The position numbers and the translations under genes were made by a program. This document shows positions 35,096 to 44,888 of a stretch of 64,000 nucleotides of DNA, one piece after another. This DNA is from Novosphingobium sp. GTDB lineage: Bacteria; Pseudomonadota; Alphaproteobacteria; Sphingomonadales; Sphingomonadaceae. The notes beneath the pieces were generated by a model that did no database searches, was not told the origin of the DNA, and worked only from the letters and a program-made list of their open reading frames with translations. Position 1 is the first letter of the stretch. Every line of letters begins with the position of its first letter. The DNA lies in assembly GCF_030699305.1 (NCBI RefSeq), contig NZ_JAUYNB010000021.1, forward strand, positions 1-64,000. The letters run 5' to 3'.

Positions 35096-37228
35096 TCAGC
35101 CCGCCACCCCTGCAATCGCCCGCACGGCAGCCCGCGCACCGTGCATCGCGCCTTCAATGTAACCGACCCCGGTGGCGTCACCGATTGGGTAAACGGTGAA
35201 GCCGGCGGTTTTCAGATTGTCGGCCAGTGTCAGATCGCCTTCCGCGCCCTTGGCGACAATCACGTTGTCCGCCGGCACAGTCTGCGCAGTGCCCTGCATG
35301 TCGGTGAAGGTAACCGTCTTCGCCCCAATCGTCACCGCGCTGGCCCCGCCGTGCAGGGCGACCCCGTGTTCGGCCAGTTCGGTCAGGATGCGCATCCGCC
35401 GCACCAGCGTGAGGCCCTTGCCCAGGCGCGGGGATTCCTCGATCACGGTCACCTTGCGGCCGCGTTCGGCGAGGAATTCGGCGAGTTCGATGCCGACCAG
35501 TTCGCCGCCGATGATCGCGATGTTGTCGCCCAGCGGCATCCACGCGTGGGTCGCCTTGCGCACCAGCGCGAGGTTGGCCGTGGCCCCGGTCGCCGCGCCA
35601 ACCTTGGTCGCCAGCCGCGTGAACAGGCCGGTCTTGCGCTTCAGTTCCTCGGAACTTTCGCCCAGCATCATCCGGCGCATGTCATCGCCCGAAAAGACGT
35701 GCGGCAGATCGCCGCCGGGGATTTCGGGCATACCCCGGATTGCGCCGGTTGCCACGATCACTTCATCCACGTTCAAACCGCGCAGCAAGTCGGGCGTGGC
35801 AGTGGTGGACAGGCGCACGTCGACGGCGGCTTCGGTTACTTCCAGCCGCAGCCAGTCGAGCAGGCGTTCGTTGGCCGGGTAAGCCAGGCTGGCAAAGCGC
35901 AGCGTACCGCCCAGCCGGTCGCCCTGTTCGATCAGCGTCACCTTGTGGCCCAGCGCGGCGAGGCGGCGCGCGCTTTCCATGCCGCCGGGGCCGCCGCCGA
36001 TGACGGCCACGTGCTTGGGCGCAGATGCCGCCAATTCGGCCGGTTCATGTTCGAACGACAAGTCCGGATTGACCGCGCAGCGCGCCCCGCCGCCCATGTA
36101 GATCGCGCTGATGCAGGTGTAGCAATAGACGCAGGGCCGGACCTTGTCCGGATTGCCCGCCAGCAGCTTGTTGGGCAGCGCCGGATCGGCCAGCAGCTTG
36201 CGGCCCATCGCCACGAAATCAAGCTCACCAGCGCCGATGGAGCGGTCGGCCACTTCGGGTTCGACCCGGCCTGATCCGATCACCGGGATGCTCACCGCGC
36301 TGCGCATTTCGGCGGTGGCGGACATGTTGAAGCTTTCCACGTGCGGGGTGTGCGATTCCGAATGGAGCGCGCCCTTGCCGGTTTCGTGATAGGCGGTGAC
36401 GGTGATCGCGTCGGCCCCGGCGGCTTCGACCAGCCGGGCCGCCGCCTTGCCATCCTCAATCGTGATGCCGTCCTTGCCGACTTCGCGCGAGTCCAGCTTT
36501 ACCCAGACCGGGTAATCCGCCCCCACTTCGGCGCGGACCGCCGCCAGCACTTCCAGCAGCAGCCGCAGCCGGTTTTCCAGCGATCCGCCATACAGGTCGG
36601 TGCGCTGGTTGGTGTAGGGCGAAATGAAGCTGGAGAGCAGATAGCCATGCCCGGCGTGGACCTCCACTCCGTCGAACCCGGCTTGCTTCGCCCGGCGCGC
36701 GCCCGCGCCGAACTGGGCGACGACCAGATCGATGTCGGCCTGTTCCAGCACCTTGATTTCGGGCGGCTTCATGTTGGCGAACCCGGCCATTTCCTCGATC
36801 AGGAAATGCTCGGTAAAGTTGCCCTTGGGGGCGGGGGGATAGCCCGGTGCCCACAGCGGGTGGCCATATCGCGCGTGCGAATAGCCCGCCACCAGACCGC
36901 CGTGGTGCAGTTGGATTGCGATTTTCGCGCCGTGGGCATGGACCCGCTCGGTCAGGCTCTTCAGGCCGGGAATGAACTTGTCATCCGAAATCGCGGTCTG
37001 CTGCCATGCGACCTGACCCACCGGCCAGGCAACCCCGGCCACCCCGCAAATGATCAGCCCGGCACCGCCGCGCGCCTGTTCCTCGTGATAGGCGATCAGC
37101 TGTTCGCCGACGGTGCCGTCGTCTTCCGAAAGGCTGACCCCCATCGCGGTCACGGCGATGCGGTTCTTGAGTTCCAGCGTGCCGATCTTGCCGGGGGAGA
37201 GCAGGTGGGGATAGCGGTTCGAGGTCAT
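35096..37228 (-). CDS. Old-yellow-enzyme-type 2,4-dienoyl-CoA/enone reductase with FeS and FAD domains
   Basis: 710 residues. The FMN TIM barrel (1-370) has GVEVHAGHGYLLSSFISPYT, with the catalytic His pair region. The 4Fe-4S cluster is bound by CVYCYTC and the Cys of GGGARCAVNPDL. A pyridine-nucleotide/FAD domain follows (AVIGGGPGGMESARRLAALG near 400, AIIGGELVGIELAEFLAERG near 570). This is the architecture of 2,4-dienoyl-CoA reductase (FadH) and of BaiCD/BaiH bile-acid oxidoreductases. It overlaps the next gene (37225-38067) by 4 bp and closes the 39518-35096 operon. Reduction of a conjugated steroid enone or dienoyl-CoA is likely. Confidence 0.85.
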   Translation of the reverse strand: MTSNRYPHLLSPGKIGTLELKNRIAVTAMGVSLSEDDGTVGEQLIAYHEEQARGGAGLIICGVAGVAWPVGQVAWQQTAISDDKFIPGLKSLTERVHAHGAKIAIQLHHGGLVAGYSHARYGHPLWAPGYPPAPKGNFTEHFLIEEMAGFANMKPPEIKVLEQADIDLVVAQFGAGARRAKQAGFDGVEVHAGHGYLLSSFISPYTNQRTDLYGGSLENRLRLLLEVLAAVRAEVGADYPVWVKLDSREVGKDGITIEDGKAAARLVEAAGADAITVTAYHETGKGALHSESHTPHVESFNMSATAEMRSAVSIPVIGSGRVEPEVADRSIGAGELDFVAMGRKLLADPALPNKLLAGNPDKVRPCVYCYTCISAIYMGGGARCAVNPDLSFEHEPAELAASAPKHVAVIGGGPGGMESARRLAALGHKVTLIEQGDRLGGTLRFASLAYPANERLLDWLRLEVTEAAVDVRLSTTATPDLLRGLNVDEVIVATGAIRGMPEIPGGDLPHVFSGDDMRRMMLGESSEELKRKTGLFTRLATKVGAATGATANLALVRKATHAWMPLGDNIAIIGGELVGIELAEFLAERGRKVTVIEESPRLGKGLTLVRRMRILTELAEHGVALHGGASAVTIGAKTVTFTDMQGTAQTVPADNVIVAKGAEGDLTLADNLKTAGFTVYPIGDATGVGYIEGAMHGARAAVRAIAGVAG

Positions 37229-38067
37229 CGCAGGGGTTCCATCGTCAGGTCGGTAAGGGCCAGGCAGGCATCGAGCGCGTCGGCGCAGGCCTGCATGGCA
37301 AAGCCGGTGGTTTGGGCATCAAGCTCGGCGTTGAACGCCTCGACCCCGATGGGGCAAAACGTGCCGGTGGCGGCCAGCGCCTGCATGAAGGCGGGCCAAT
37401 CGACCGCACCTTCGCCGGGCAGCAGACGGTTGGTCATTTCCTTTGCCAGATCGGCATCCGGGACGGCGGGGGCATCGGACAGCTGGACTGACAGAATCCG
37501 GTCACCGGGGATACCGGCCAGTTGATCCAGCGACGATCCGCTGCGCAGGAAATGCCAGCTGTCGACCATCAGACCGCCGTTGAGGCAGTCAGCCCGCTCG
37601 ATCACTTCCCATGCCTCGGACAGCGAGCGCACGCCGCCCGTCGGCACGAATTCCAATGCAACCGACAGGCCGTGATCAGCAGCAGCGCGGCACAGTTCGC
37701 GGAAATGGCAGGCGAAATCCGGACCATCGAACGGCACGGCGAACAGTTCCGCCACCGATACGCACTGCGCCCCCAGCGCCGCTGCAATCGGCAGCACGTG
37801 CGCCGCCGTCTGCCATTTGATCGCGCGCCATGGGCCATCCGGAACAGCGGCATGAGCAGGCAGCCAGTTACCGACCAGTTCCACGTCGGTCACCGTCAGC
37901 CCGGCAGCGTCGATCGCTGCGCGTAGTTCGGCCAGGTCAGCCCCGCGCGCATCGCTGGGCCAGATCGACAGGGCGGTGAAGCCAGCGGCGCGGGCAGGGG
38001 CCAGACGCTCCAGCACCGGAGTGTGGAGCCGGGATCCCGCATAAAGGACGCGGTGCCGCCCGTTCAT
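37225..38067 (-). CDS. Sugar-isomerase/endonuclease-IV-like TIM-barrel protein
   Basis: 280 residues from the ATG at 38067, which has GGAAGGAG about 11 nt upstream; an in-frame ATG at 38133 is possible. The fold signature of the xylose-isomerase-like family is seen in VALEFVPTGGVRSLSEAW, LMVDSWHFLRSG and PGEGAVDWPAFMQALAATG, with metal-binding Glu, Asp and His. These enzymes isomerise or epimerise hydroxyketones. A role in the steroid operon is not obvious from sequence. Confidence 0.75.
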   Translation of the reverse strand: MNGRHRVLYAGSRLHTPVLERLAPARAAGFTALSIWPSDARGADLAELRAAIDAAGLTVTDVELVGNWLPAHAAVPDGPWRAIKWQTAAHVLPIAAALGAQCVSVAELFAVPFDGPDFACHFRELCRAAADHGLSVALEFVPTGGVRSLSEAWEVIERADCLNGGLMVDSWHFLRSGSSLDQLAGIPGDRILSVQLSDAPAVPDADLAKEMTNRLLPGEGAVDWPAFMQALAATGTFCPIGVEAFNAELDAQTTGFAMQACADALDACLALTDLTMEPLR

Positions 38068-38188
38068 GTCCGCTAGCGCTCCTTCCCTTGCCGCGCGGGC
38101 CGTTGCCAGCGGGGCGCGCAAATGACTAAGCATCTGGGGCGGGCGCGTGCAATCGGCAGTCCGGGCCGGGCGGCACACATTCGGCCAC

Positions 38189-38752
38189 TTACTGGCGCGC
38201 TTGCCGCCGCTGCCGGTCCGCCGCGAACAGCGGCAAGCGGGAATAGAGCGGGTCGAGCCCGCTGGGCTGGCCGGTCGCCACGCCCTGATCAATTGACGGC
38301 CCGGCGCTGCGCTGCACGGCGCGGTCCTCGAACCAATCCAGCACGAGCGAGCGGCGTTGGAATTTCCAGACGCCGTCCGCCTTGCGGTATTGGTCCAGAT
38401 AACGGCCGTGGGCGATGATTTCCCGCAGGCCATCGGCGGTGCGGTGATAGGCGGTGGTGGCCAGTTCGCCCTCGGCCAGATCGCCCGCGATCAGGAAATG
38501 CATGGTGCTGATCGTGTGCGATGTCAGCGCCCAGTTGGCCAGCATCGCGGGCAGCCACGCCACATATTCATCGGGCGAGCCAATGAACATCGGGCTGTGA
38601 TCGTCCACGGCGTCATCGTGATAAAGGCTGCGGACCAGCGCCAGATCCTGCCGGTCAATCGCGTGGCAATAAGTCCAAGCCAGCTTTTGCAGCGCCAGCC
38701 GGTCGAGCGCTTCGGCAAGGTCCAGCGGAGCGGGGCCGAGCGTGTCAGACAC
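38189..38752 (-). CDS. SnoaL-like protein, candidate steroid dehydratase
   Basis: 187 residues. It has LAWTYCHAIDRQDLALVRSL with Tyr-x4-Asp, His in SHTISTMHFL, and GRYLDQYRKADGVWKFQRRS with the C-terminal Arg. This is the residue set of BaiE/Hsh2-type bile-acid dehydratases and scytalone-dehydratase-like proteins on the NTF2 fold. It overlaps the SDR gene by 8 bp and lies upstream of the OYE-type reductase. That pairing would fit dehydration to an enone followed by reduction; this is inference. Confidence 0.75.
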   Translation of the reverse strand: MSDTLGPAPLDLAEALDRLALQKLAWTYCHAIDRQDLALVRSLYHDDAVDDHSPMFIGSPDEYVAWLPAMLANWALTSHTISTMHFLIAGDLAEGELATTAYHRTADGLREIIAHGRYLDQYRKADGVWKFQRRSLVLDWFEDRAVQRSAGPSIDQGVATGQPSGLDPLYSRLPLFAADRQRRQARQ

Positions 38753-39518
38753 CGAAGCCGCCCGACACCGAAATCGTCTGTCCGGTCACGTAATTGGCCT
38801 TGGCCGATGCAAAGAACACCGCCGCCGCGCCGATGTCCGCCGCCTGGCCCCAGCGGCGCAGGCACAGCAGCTTGTGGGTTTCCTGCACCCACTGGTCATC
38901 GAACACGCCTTGCGCGGACAGTTCATGGAACATCCCCGCATCGATCACTCCGACCAGCACCGAATTGGCGCGGATGTTGTGCTCGCCCTCTTCCTTGGCG
39001 ATGCCCTTGATCAGGGCTTCGTTGGCCGCCTTGGGGACCACCGACAGTCCATCCAGCTTGGGGAACCAGTCATGCCCGGCGGACCCCAGATGCACGAAGC
39101 TGCCCCCACCGTGGGCGCGCATATGCGGGATCAGCGCGCGGGTGGCGTTGTAAAAGCCGAATACCTCGACCTCCATCGCACCCCGAAACTGGTCCTCGCT
39201 CCACTCCGCCAGCGGGGTCTGCGCGACCAGCGGCCCAGCGCCCCAGACCATCGAGTGAATCCGGCCATGCTGCGCAGCAATCGCGGCGATTGCAGCGTCC
39301 ACGCCCGCCCGCTCACGCACATCGACCTGATGGGTTGAGGCTTTGACCCCCAGCGCGCGGATCGCGTCGGCGGTGCGTTCGGCGACGTCCTGCTTGGAGC
39401 GATAGCAGATCGCCACAGCGCTGCCCGCGCGGCCGAATTCCAGCGCCACGCCCTGACCGATTCCGCCGCTGCCCCCGAACACCACGCAGGCGCCTGTCGG
39501 AAAGTCCGTTGTCATCAC
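38745..39518 (-). CDS. SDR-family protein lacking the catalytic tyrosine
   Basis: 257 residues. The Rossmann motif FGGSGGIGQG and the C-terminus QTISVSGGFGV are normal. NNAG is replaced by VWGAG, and the region that should read Tyr-x3-Lys reads LDGLSVVPKAANEAL, so the Tyr position is Ser while the Lys remains. It may be an altered dehydrogenase, a hydratase-like or reductase-like SDR, or non-catalytic. It is the first gene of the 39518-35096 operon and diverges from the monooxygenase at 39656. Confidence 0.8.
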   Translation of the reverse strand: MMTTDFPTGACVVFGGSGGIGQGVALEFGRAGSAVAICYRSKQDVAERTADAIRALGVKASTHQVDVRERAGVDAAIAAIAAQHGRIHSMVWGAGPLVAQTPLAEWSEDQFRGAMEVEVFGFYNATRALIPHMRAHGGGSFVHLGSAGHDWFPKLDGLSVVPKAANEALIKGIAKEEGEHNIRANSVLVGVIDAGMFHELSAQGVFDDQWVQETHKLLCLRRWGQAADIGAAAVFFASAKANYVTGQTISVSGGFGV

Positions 39519-39572
39519 TGTCTCCCACGCTCGTTGTTCTTTGAGCGGACTGTGCCAGACGGTCCAGGATTG

Positions 39573-39596
39573 AACATAACCCTAATGGGTGATGTT
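39573..39596. promoter_or_regulatory. Interrupted palindrome in divergent promoter
   Basis: AACAT and ATGTT as outer arms, CCC and GGG as inner arms around TAAT, symmetrical over 24 bp. It sits between the SDR operon (start 39518) and the monooxygenase gene (start 39656). It differs from the GCGT-N20-ACGC dyad, which I do not find in this promoter, so a second regulator may act here. Confidence 0.5.
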
Positions 39597-39655
39597 GGCG
39601 CAGGTTCGGACCCATATGCCATGCTCCAACAAACAATCGGCAGAGGAACCCGTTC

Positions 39656-41125
39656 ATGACCAGCACACCCAAGGCACTGCGATACGCGATCATCGGCGCG
39701 GGGATGGCCGGCGTTCTGGCCGCGATCAAGCTGAAGGAGCGGGGCGAGCAGTTCACCGTCTATGAAAAGGCCGCGAAGATCGGCGGGACCTGGCGCGAAA
39801 ACCGCTATCCGGGCCTGACCTGCGATGTGCCGGCCCATGCCTATACCTACTCGTTCGAACCTTATGCCGAATGGCGTAATTATTACGCCACGGGCAGCGA
39901 AGTGCAGGGCTATTTCGAATATGTCGCGGACAAGTACGGCATCCTGCCGTCGATCCGGTTTGGCTGCGAGGTCGTGTCCACCGTATTCGATGATGCCCGG
40001 CAGGTCTGGACGCTGGGGCTGGCGAATGGCGAAACGGTGGAAGCCGATGTCGTGATCGCCGCATCGGGCGTGCTGCACCATCCCAAGATGCCGGATATTC
40101 CGGGGCTGGATACGTTCGCGGGCAAGGCGTTCCACACCGCCCGGTGGGATGACAGCGCACAGATCGATGGCGCCAAAGTGGGCCTGATCGGCTGCGGATC
40201 GACCGGCATCCAGATCGTTACCGCGATCAACAAGCAGGTCGACAAGCTGGTCCATTTCCAGCGCAGCCCGCAGTGGGTCATGCCCGTGCCGCAGTTCGAA
40301 TACACCGATGAGGAGCGCGCGGCATTCCGCAGCAATCCGGAACTGATGGATGCGATCCGCTATAACGAGGAATACATCGGCGCGATCAAGCGGTTCACCG
40401 ACGGCGTTACCGATATCGAAGGCCCGGAGATGCACGAGATCGAGGAAGTCTGCCGCCAGAACCTGGAAAACAGCATCCCCGATCCGGAACTGCGCGAGAA
40501 GCTGCGCCCGAACTATCGCGCAGCGTGCAAGCGGCTGATCTATTCGTGGTGCTATTACGAGGAAGTGCAGCACCCGGCGGTCTTTGTCGAAACCGGGCGG
40601 ATCGAGCGGATCGAGCCGACCGGGGTGCGGATGCAGGACGGCACGTTCCACGAACTCGATACGCTGATCCTGGCGACCGGCTTTCAAGCCGACCGGTTCA
40701 TTCGCCCGACCACGGTGCTGGGGGCGGGCGGAATATCGCTCGACCATGTGTGGGAACGTCGCCCGACGGCCTATCTGGCGGTCACGCTGCCCGGTTTTCC
40801 GAACTTTTTCATGCTCAACGGCCCGACCGGCCCGGTCGGCAATTTCTCGCTGATCGACATTGCCGAGCGGCAGTGGACTTATATCGATCAGCTGATCGAA
40901 CAGCTGCGCAGCGGCCATGCGCGGAGCGTGGTGCCGACACAGGCGGCGTTTGATGATTACGAAACCCGGCGGGTCGCGGCAGCGAAGAAAACGATCTTCG
41001 GATCGGGTTGCACCAGCTGGTATCTGGACAATGAAGGCGTGCCCGCCACCTGGCCGTGGAGCTATGACGCCTTCGCCGATGCGATGGCCGCGCCAGTCAT
41101 GGAAGATTATGCGCTGATCGCCTAA
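39656..41125 (+). CDS. Baeyer-Villiger-type flavin monooxygenase
   Basis: 489 residues. The first Rossmann motif is IIGAGMAGVLAAIKLKERG, then EKAAKIGGTWRENRYPGLTC, the Baeyer-Villiger fingerprint FAGKAFHTARWD (F-x-G-x3-H-x3-W) near 155-166, and the second motif GLIGCGSTGIQIVTAI. These flavoproteins insert oxygen next to a ketone using NADPH and O2. In a steroid locus it could attack a C17 or side-chain ketone; the substrate is not known. It converges on the LuxR gene with a 4-bp overlap. Confidence 0.85.
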   Translation: MTSTPKALRYAIIGAGMAGVLAAIKLKERGEQFTVYEKAAKIGGTWRENRYPGLTCDVPAHAYTYSFEPYAEWRNYYATGSEVQGYFEYVADKYGILPSIRFGCEVVSTVFDDARQVWTLGLANGETVEADVVIAASGVLHHPKMPDIPGLDTFAGKAFHTARWDDSAQIDGAKVGLIGCGSTGIQIVTAINKQVDKLVHFQRSPQWVMPVPQFEYTDEERAAFRSNPELMDAIRYNEEYIGAIKRFTDGVTDIEGPEMHEIEEVCRQNLENSIPDPELREKLRPNYRAACKRLIYSWCYYEEVQHPAVFVETGRIERIEPTGVRMQDGTFHELDTLILATGFQADRFIRPTTVLGAGGISLDHVWERRPTAYLAVTLPGFPNFFMLNGPTGPVGNFSLIDIAERQWTYIDQLIEQLRSGHARSVVPTQAAFDDYETRRVAAAKKTIFGSGCTSWYLDNEGVPATWPWSYDAFADAMAAPVMEDYALIA

Positions 41126-42225
41126 CCCGACAGCGCGCCGAGCAGGTTCATCAGCTGCGACTGGCGGTGAACCTGCGTTTTGGCGAAGACGGAGCGCAAC
41201 TGCGCCTTGGCGGTGTTGTGCGCGATGCCCAGCAGGCGCGCGGCTTCGACCAGGGAATGGCCGTGGGCCAGTTCCGCGCAGAGCCTCGCTTCTGCCGGGG
41301 TCACGCCCAGCAGGTCGCGGATCGCGGCGGGATCGAGCACGCGGTCATTGTCCGGCCGGGCCAGGAACAGCGCCAGCGCGCCGGTGCCGGAATGGATCGC
41401 AGGCAGGTCGATCGCGCGGGCGGTGGCGACCAGATCGCCATGCTCGGCGCGGGGGATGCGAAAGCGCGTAACGCTGCCGGTCTCGCTGCCGCTGGCCAGC
41501 AGGTCATCGACCTTGCGTTTCAGCACCGTGGCATCAAACCGCACGGCATCGCCCGCGCGGCGAATGCCTTCGCCTTCGGCCATGATCCGTTCGGCCAGCA
41601 GGTTGCTGCTGACGATCCGGCCCTGCCGATCCAGCACCAGCAGGGCGAGGCCCAGCCCCTCGGTCGCACTGCGGAACACGGCGTGCTGGGCACTGGCGAA
41701 TTGCAGCTTTTCATACAGGCCGACCGCGATCCGCAAATGCGGGACCAGTTGTTGAAACCGGGTGCGCTCACGTGCCGAGAAGTCGGGCCGGTCGGCCAGC
41801 CGGGTGATGCGAAAGCGGGCCTCGAACTGGCCGCCAAAGCGCAAGTCCACGGCGAGCACTTGCTCGCCCCCTGCCAGCACCAGGTATTCGCGGTAGGCGG
41901 CGTGCTCGCCCGGTGGCTTGCCCGCAATGAATTCGCCGAACGAGATGACCCGACCTTCGGGCAGGTTCTGGAACGGGTCGTCGTTGAAGTATTGCCCCAG
42001 ATAGAGCCGCGCATGGTCCGGATCGGCCCCCGGCGTGATGAACGTACCCGGAAGGCCGCGCCCCGGCGAGGCGATGATCAGTGTGGCGAACGTCGCGTCC
42101 AGCCACTCCGCGAGCGCTTCCAGAAAGCTTTCCCACGGCTGCGGCGCGTCGATGCCGCGGTAAAGGCGCGCCAGCAGATCGGAAAAGCGGGGATCGGCGG
42201 TTGCGTCCGGGGGCGATCCGGTCAT
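41122..42225 (-). CDS. LuxR-family transcriptional regulator
   Basis: 367 residues. The N-terminal two thirds hold an effector region with a PAS-like stretch (LALLVLDRQGRIVSSNLLAE, about 190-210). The C-terminus is a LuxR-type helix-turn-helix: VTPAEARLCAELAHGHSLVE then ARLLGIAHNTAKAQLRSVF. It lies 3 bp downstream of cysQ, so it is probably transcribed with the sulfate activation operon, and it converges on the monooxygenase gene. A possible target is the palindrome at 39573; this is a guess. Confidence 0.85.
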   Translation of the reverse strand: MTGSPPDATADPRFSDLLARLYRGIDAPQPWESFLEALAEWLDATFATLIIASPGRGLPGTFITPGADPDHARLYLGQYFNDDPFQNLPEGRVISFGEFIAGKPPGEHAAYREYLVLAGGEQVLAVDLRFGGQFEARFRITRLADRPDFSARERTRFQQLVPHLRIAVGLYEKLQFASAQHAVFRSATEGLGLALLVLDRQGRIVSSNLLAERIMAEGEGIRRAGDAVRFDATVLKRKVDDLLASGSETGSVTRFRIPRAEHGDLVATARAIDLPAIHSGTGALALFLARPDNDRVLDPAAIRDLLGVTPAEARLCAELAHGHSLVEAARLLGIAHNTAKAQLRSVFAKTQVHRQSQLMNLLGALSG

Positions 42226-42228
42226 GGC

Positions 42229-42972
42229 TCAGTCGCCCGCCAGAATATCGAGCACCAGTTGCGCGTGCTGCGGGCGGCAGATCAGCAGATCGGGCATGTA
42301 GGTATCGGGCTGGTTGTAGACCAGCGGGCTGCCGTCGACCCGGCTGACGTGCAGGCCGTGCGCCAGCGCGACGGCGGCGGGGGCGCAGCTGTCCCATTCG
42401 AACTGGCCGCCGGTGTGGAGGTAGATGTCGGCCTGCCCCAGCACGACCGCCATTGCTTTCGCCCCGGCGCTGCCCATCGGGATCACTTCGGCGTCGAGCG
42501 CGGCGGCCACCTGCATGGCTTCGGCAGCAGGGCGCGTGCGGCTGACGACCATCCGCAGCCGCTCTGGCGCGGGCGGAACAGGCTGCGGCTGGTCGCTCCG
42601 CAGCATTACCGCAGAGCCCGGCAAGGCGACCGCGCCGTGAACCGGGCGGCCATCGATGGCGAGCGCCACGTGGACGGCCCAGTCGGTCCGCTCCTCGCCA
42701 TATTCGCGGGTGCCGTCGACCGGGTCGACAATCCACACGCGCGAAAAGCTCAGCCGGTCGAAGTTGTCCTTTTCCTCTTCGGACAGCAGGCCGTCGTCGG
42801 GCCGCAATTCGCGCAGCGCGTGGCACAGGAACTGGTTCGCGGTGGCGTCCCCGGTCTTGCCCAGCGCCCTGGCGGGGAGCAGCCCGGCGGCGCGCACTTC
42901 CAGCAGCAGCTGCCCGGCCACATCGGCCAGGTGGGCAGCCAGCTGCGCGTCGGTCATATGGTCGGCATCCAT
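42229..42972 (-). CDS. cysQ: 3'(2'),5'-bisphosphate nucleotidase
   Basis: 247 residues of the inositol-monophosphatase superfamily. The metal-binding motif [12 protein letters not shown] (about 79-90) and the second motif [14 protein letters not shown] are intact. CysQ removes the 3'-phosphate from PAP, the by-product of PAPS use, and controls the PAPS pool. It overlaps the 3' end of cysNC by 19 bp, as expected for an operon of sulfate activation genes. Confidence 0.9.
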   Translation of the reverse strand: MDADHMTDAQLAAHLADVAGQLLLEVRAAGLLPARALGKTGDATANQFLCHALRELRPDDGLLSEEEKDNFDRLSFSRVWIVDPVDGTREYGEERTDWAVHVALAIDGRPVHGAVALPGSAVMLRSDQPQPVPPAPERLRMVVSRTRPAAEAMQVAAALDAEVIPMGSAGAKAMAVVLGQADIYLHTGGQFEWDSCAPAAVALAHGLHVSRVDGSPLVYNQPDTYMPDLLICRPQHAQLVLDILAGD

Positions 42973-44888
42973 GTTTCGTTGCGATTCCCGGTGATCAGAT
43001 CGACGATCCGTGTCGCCGCTTCTTCGGGGGTTTCGCGCGTGGTGTCGACCCGGATTTCGGGATTTTCCGGCGCTTCATAAGGGCTGTCGATCCCGGTGAA
43101 GTTCTTGAGGCTCCCGCTGCGGGCCTTCTTGTAGAGGCCTTTCACATCGCGCGCCTCCGCCACTTCCAGCGGGGTATCGACGAAAATCTCGATAAATTCG
43201 CCGCCGGGCAGCATCGACCGGATCATGTCGCGTTCCGCCGCGAACGGGCTGATGAACGCGGTCAGCACGATCAGCCCGGCATCGGTCATCAGCTTTGCCA
43301 CTTCACCGACGCGGCGGATATTCTCGATCCGGTCGGACTCGGTAAAGCCCAGATCCTTGTTGAGCCCGTGGCGGACATTGTCGCCGTCGAGCAGGAAGGT
43401 GTGGTGGCCCAGTGCATGGAGCCGCTTTTCGACCATGTTGGCGATGGTCGACTTGCCCGATCCCGACAGCCCGGTGAACCACAGCACGGCGGGCTGCTGG
43501 TGCTTCAGCGCGGCATGCGCGGCGCGGGTGACGTCGAGCGCCTGCCAGTGGACATTCTGCGCGCGGCGCAGGCTGAAGTGCAGCATTCCGGCGCCGACCG
43601 TGCGGTTGGACAGCTTGTCGATCAGGATGAACCCGCCCAGCGTCCGGTTGGTGGTGTAGGCATCGAACACCAGCGGCTTGTCGGTGGTGATTTCAGCCAC
43701 CCCGATGGCGTTGAGGTCCAGCGTCTTGGCTGCCAGCCGCTCCATCGTGTTGACGTTGATCGTGTATTTGGGCGCTGCCACCGTCACCGAAACGGTCTGC
43801 GTGCCCAGCTTCAACCAGTAAGACCGGCCTACCAGCAAGGCATCGTCATCCAGCCAGACCAGCGTGCTTTCGAACTGGTCGGCGACTTCGGGCGGGGCAT
43901 CGGCGGCGGCAATCACATCGCCGCGCGAACAGTCGATTTCATCGGCGAAACACAGCGTAACCGATTGTCCGGCAACGGCTTCATCCAGATCACCGTCCAG
44001 CGTGACGATCCGCGTGACGGTGCTGGTCTTGCCCGACGGCAGCACGCGCACCGCATCGCCGGGGCGCACGGTGCCGCTGGCGATCAGACCCGAAAAGCCC
44101 CGGAAATCGAGGTTCGGGCGATTGACCCACTGCACCGGCATCCGCAGCGGCGCGGCTGCGGCGGCGGTGGTATCCAGCTCGACCGATTCCAGATGCTCGA
44201 CGAGCGCCGGGCCGGTGAACCACGGGGTGTTGGCCGAGAGCGCGGTGATATTGTCGCCCTTGAACCCCGAAATTGGCAGCGCCGTGAATTCAGTGATCCC
44301 GATGCTGTCGGCAAAGGCGCGGTAATCGGCAACGATCCGGTCGAACACCGACTGATCGTAACCCACCAGGTCCATCTTGTTGACCGCCAGCACGATGTGG
44401 CGGATGCCGATCCGGTGGCACAGGAAGCTGTGGCGGCGGGTCTGGGTCAGCACGCCCTTGCGTGCGTCGATCAGGATCACCGCCAGATCGGCCGTGGACG
44501 CCCCGGTCACCATGTTGCGGGTGTATTGTTCATGCCCCGGACAATCCGCGACGATGAACTTGCGCTTTTCGGTGCCGAAAAAGCGATATGCGACGTCGAT
44601 CGTGATGCCCTGTTCGCGCTCTGCCGCCAGTCCATCGACCAGCAGCGCAAAGTCGATTTCCTGCCCTTGCGTACCTTGTTTTTTGCTGTCGGTTTCCAGC
44701 GCGGCCAGTTGATCTTCGAAGATCATCTTGCTGTCATAGAGCAGCCGTCCGATCAGGGTGGACTTGCCATCGTCCACGCTGCCGCAGGTGATGAACCGCA
44801 GCATCGACTTGTGCTGGTGCTTGTCGAGATAGGCGTCGATGTCCTCGGCGATCAGGGCTTCGGTCTGATAGACGGAAGTATCGGTCAT
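42954..44888 (-). CDS. cysNC: Sulfate adenylyltransferase large subunit fused to APS kinase
   Basis: 644 residues from the ATG at 44888. The N-terminal GTPase (CysN) has the P-loop [12 protein letters not shown] near residue 32, [18 protein letters not shown] and NKMDLVGY. The C-terminal APS kinase (CysC, from about 450) has the P-loop GLSGSGKST and [14 protein letters not shown]. The GTP-driven CysN with CysD makes APS, and the CysC half phosphorylates it to PAPS. The start overlaps the cysD stop (CATCA on the plus strand). Confidence 0.95.
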   Translation of the reverse strand: MTDTSVYQTEALIAEDIDAYLDKHQHKSMLRFITCGSVDDGKSTLIGRLLYDSKMIFEDQLAALETDSKKQGTQGQEIDFALLVDGLAAEREQGITIDVAYRFFGTEKRKFIVADCPGHEQYTRNMVTGASTADLAVILIDARKGVLTQTRRHSFLCHRIGIRHIVLAVNKMDLVGYDQSVFDRIVADYRAFADSIGITEFTALPISGFKGDNITALSANTPWFTGPALVEHLESVELDTTAAAAAPLRMPVQWVNRPNLDFRGFSGLIASGTVRPGDAVRVLPSGKTSTVTRIVTLDGDLDEAVAGQSVTLCFADEIDCSRGDVIAAADAPPEVADQFESTLVWLDDDALLVGRSYWLKLGTQTVSVTVAAPKYTINVNTMERLAAKTLDLNAIGVAEITTDKPLVFDAYTTNRTLGGFILIDKLSNRTVGAGMLHFSLRRAQNVHWQALDVTRAAHAALKHQQPAVLWFTGLSGSGKSTIANMVEKRLHALGHHTFLLDGDNVRHGLNKDLGFTESDRIENIRRVGEVAKLMTDAGLIVLTAFISPFAAERDMIRSMLPGGEFIEIFVDTPLEVAEARDVKGLYKKARSGSLKNFTGIDSPYEAPENPEIRVDTTRETPEEAATRIVDLITGNRNETWMPTI

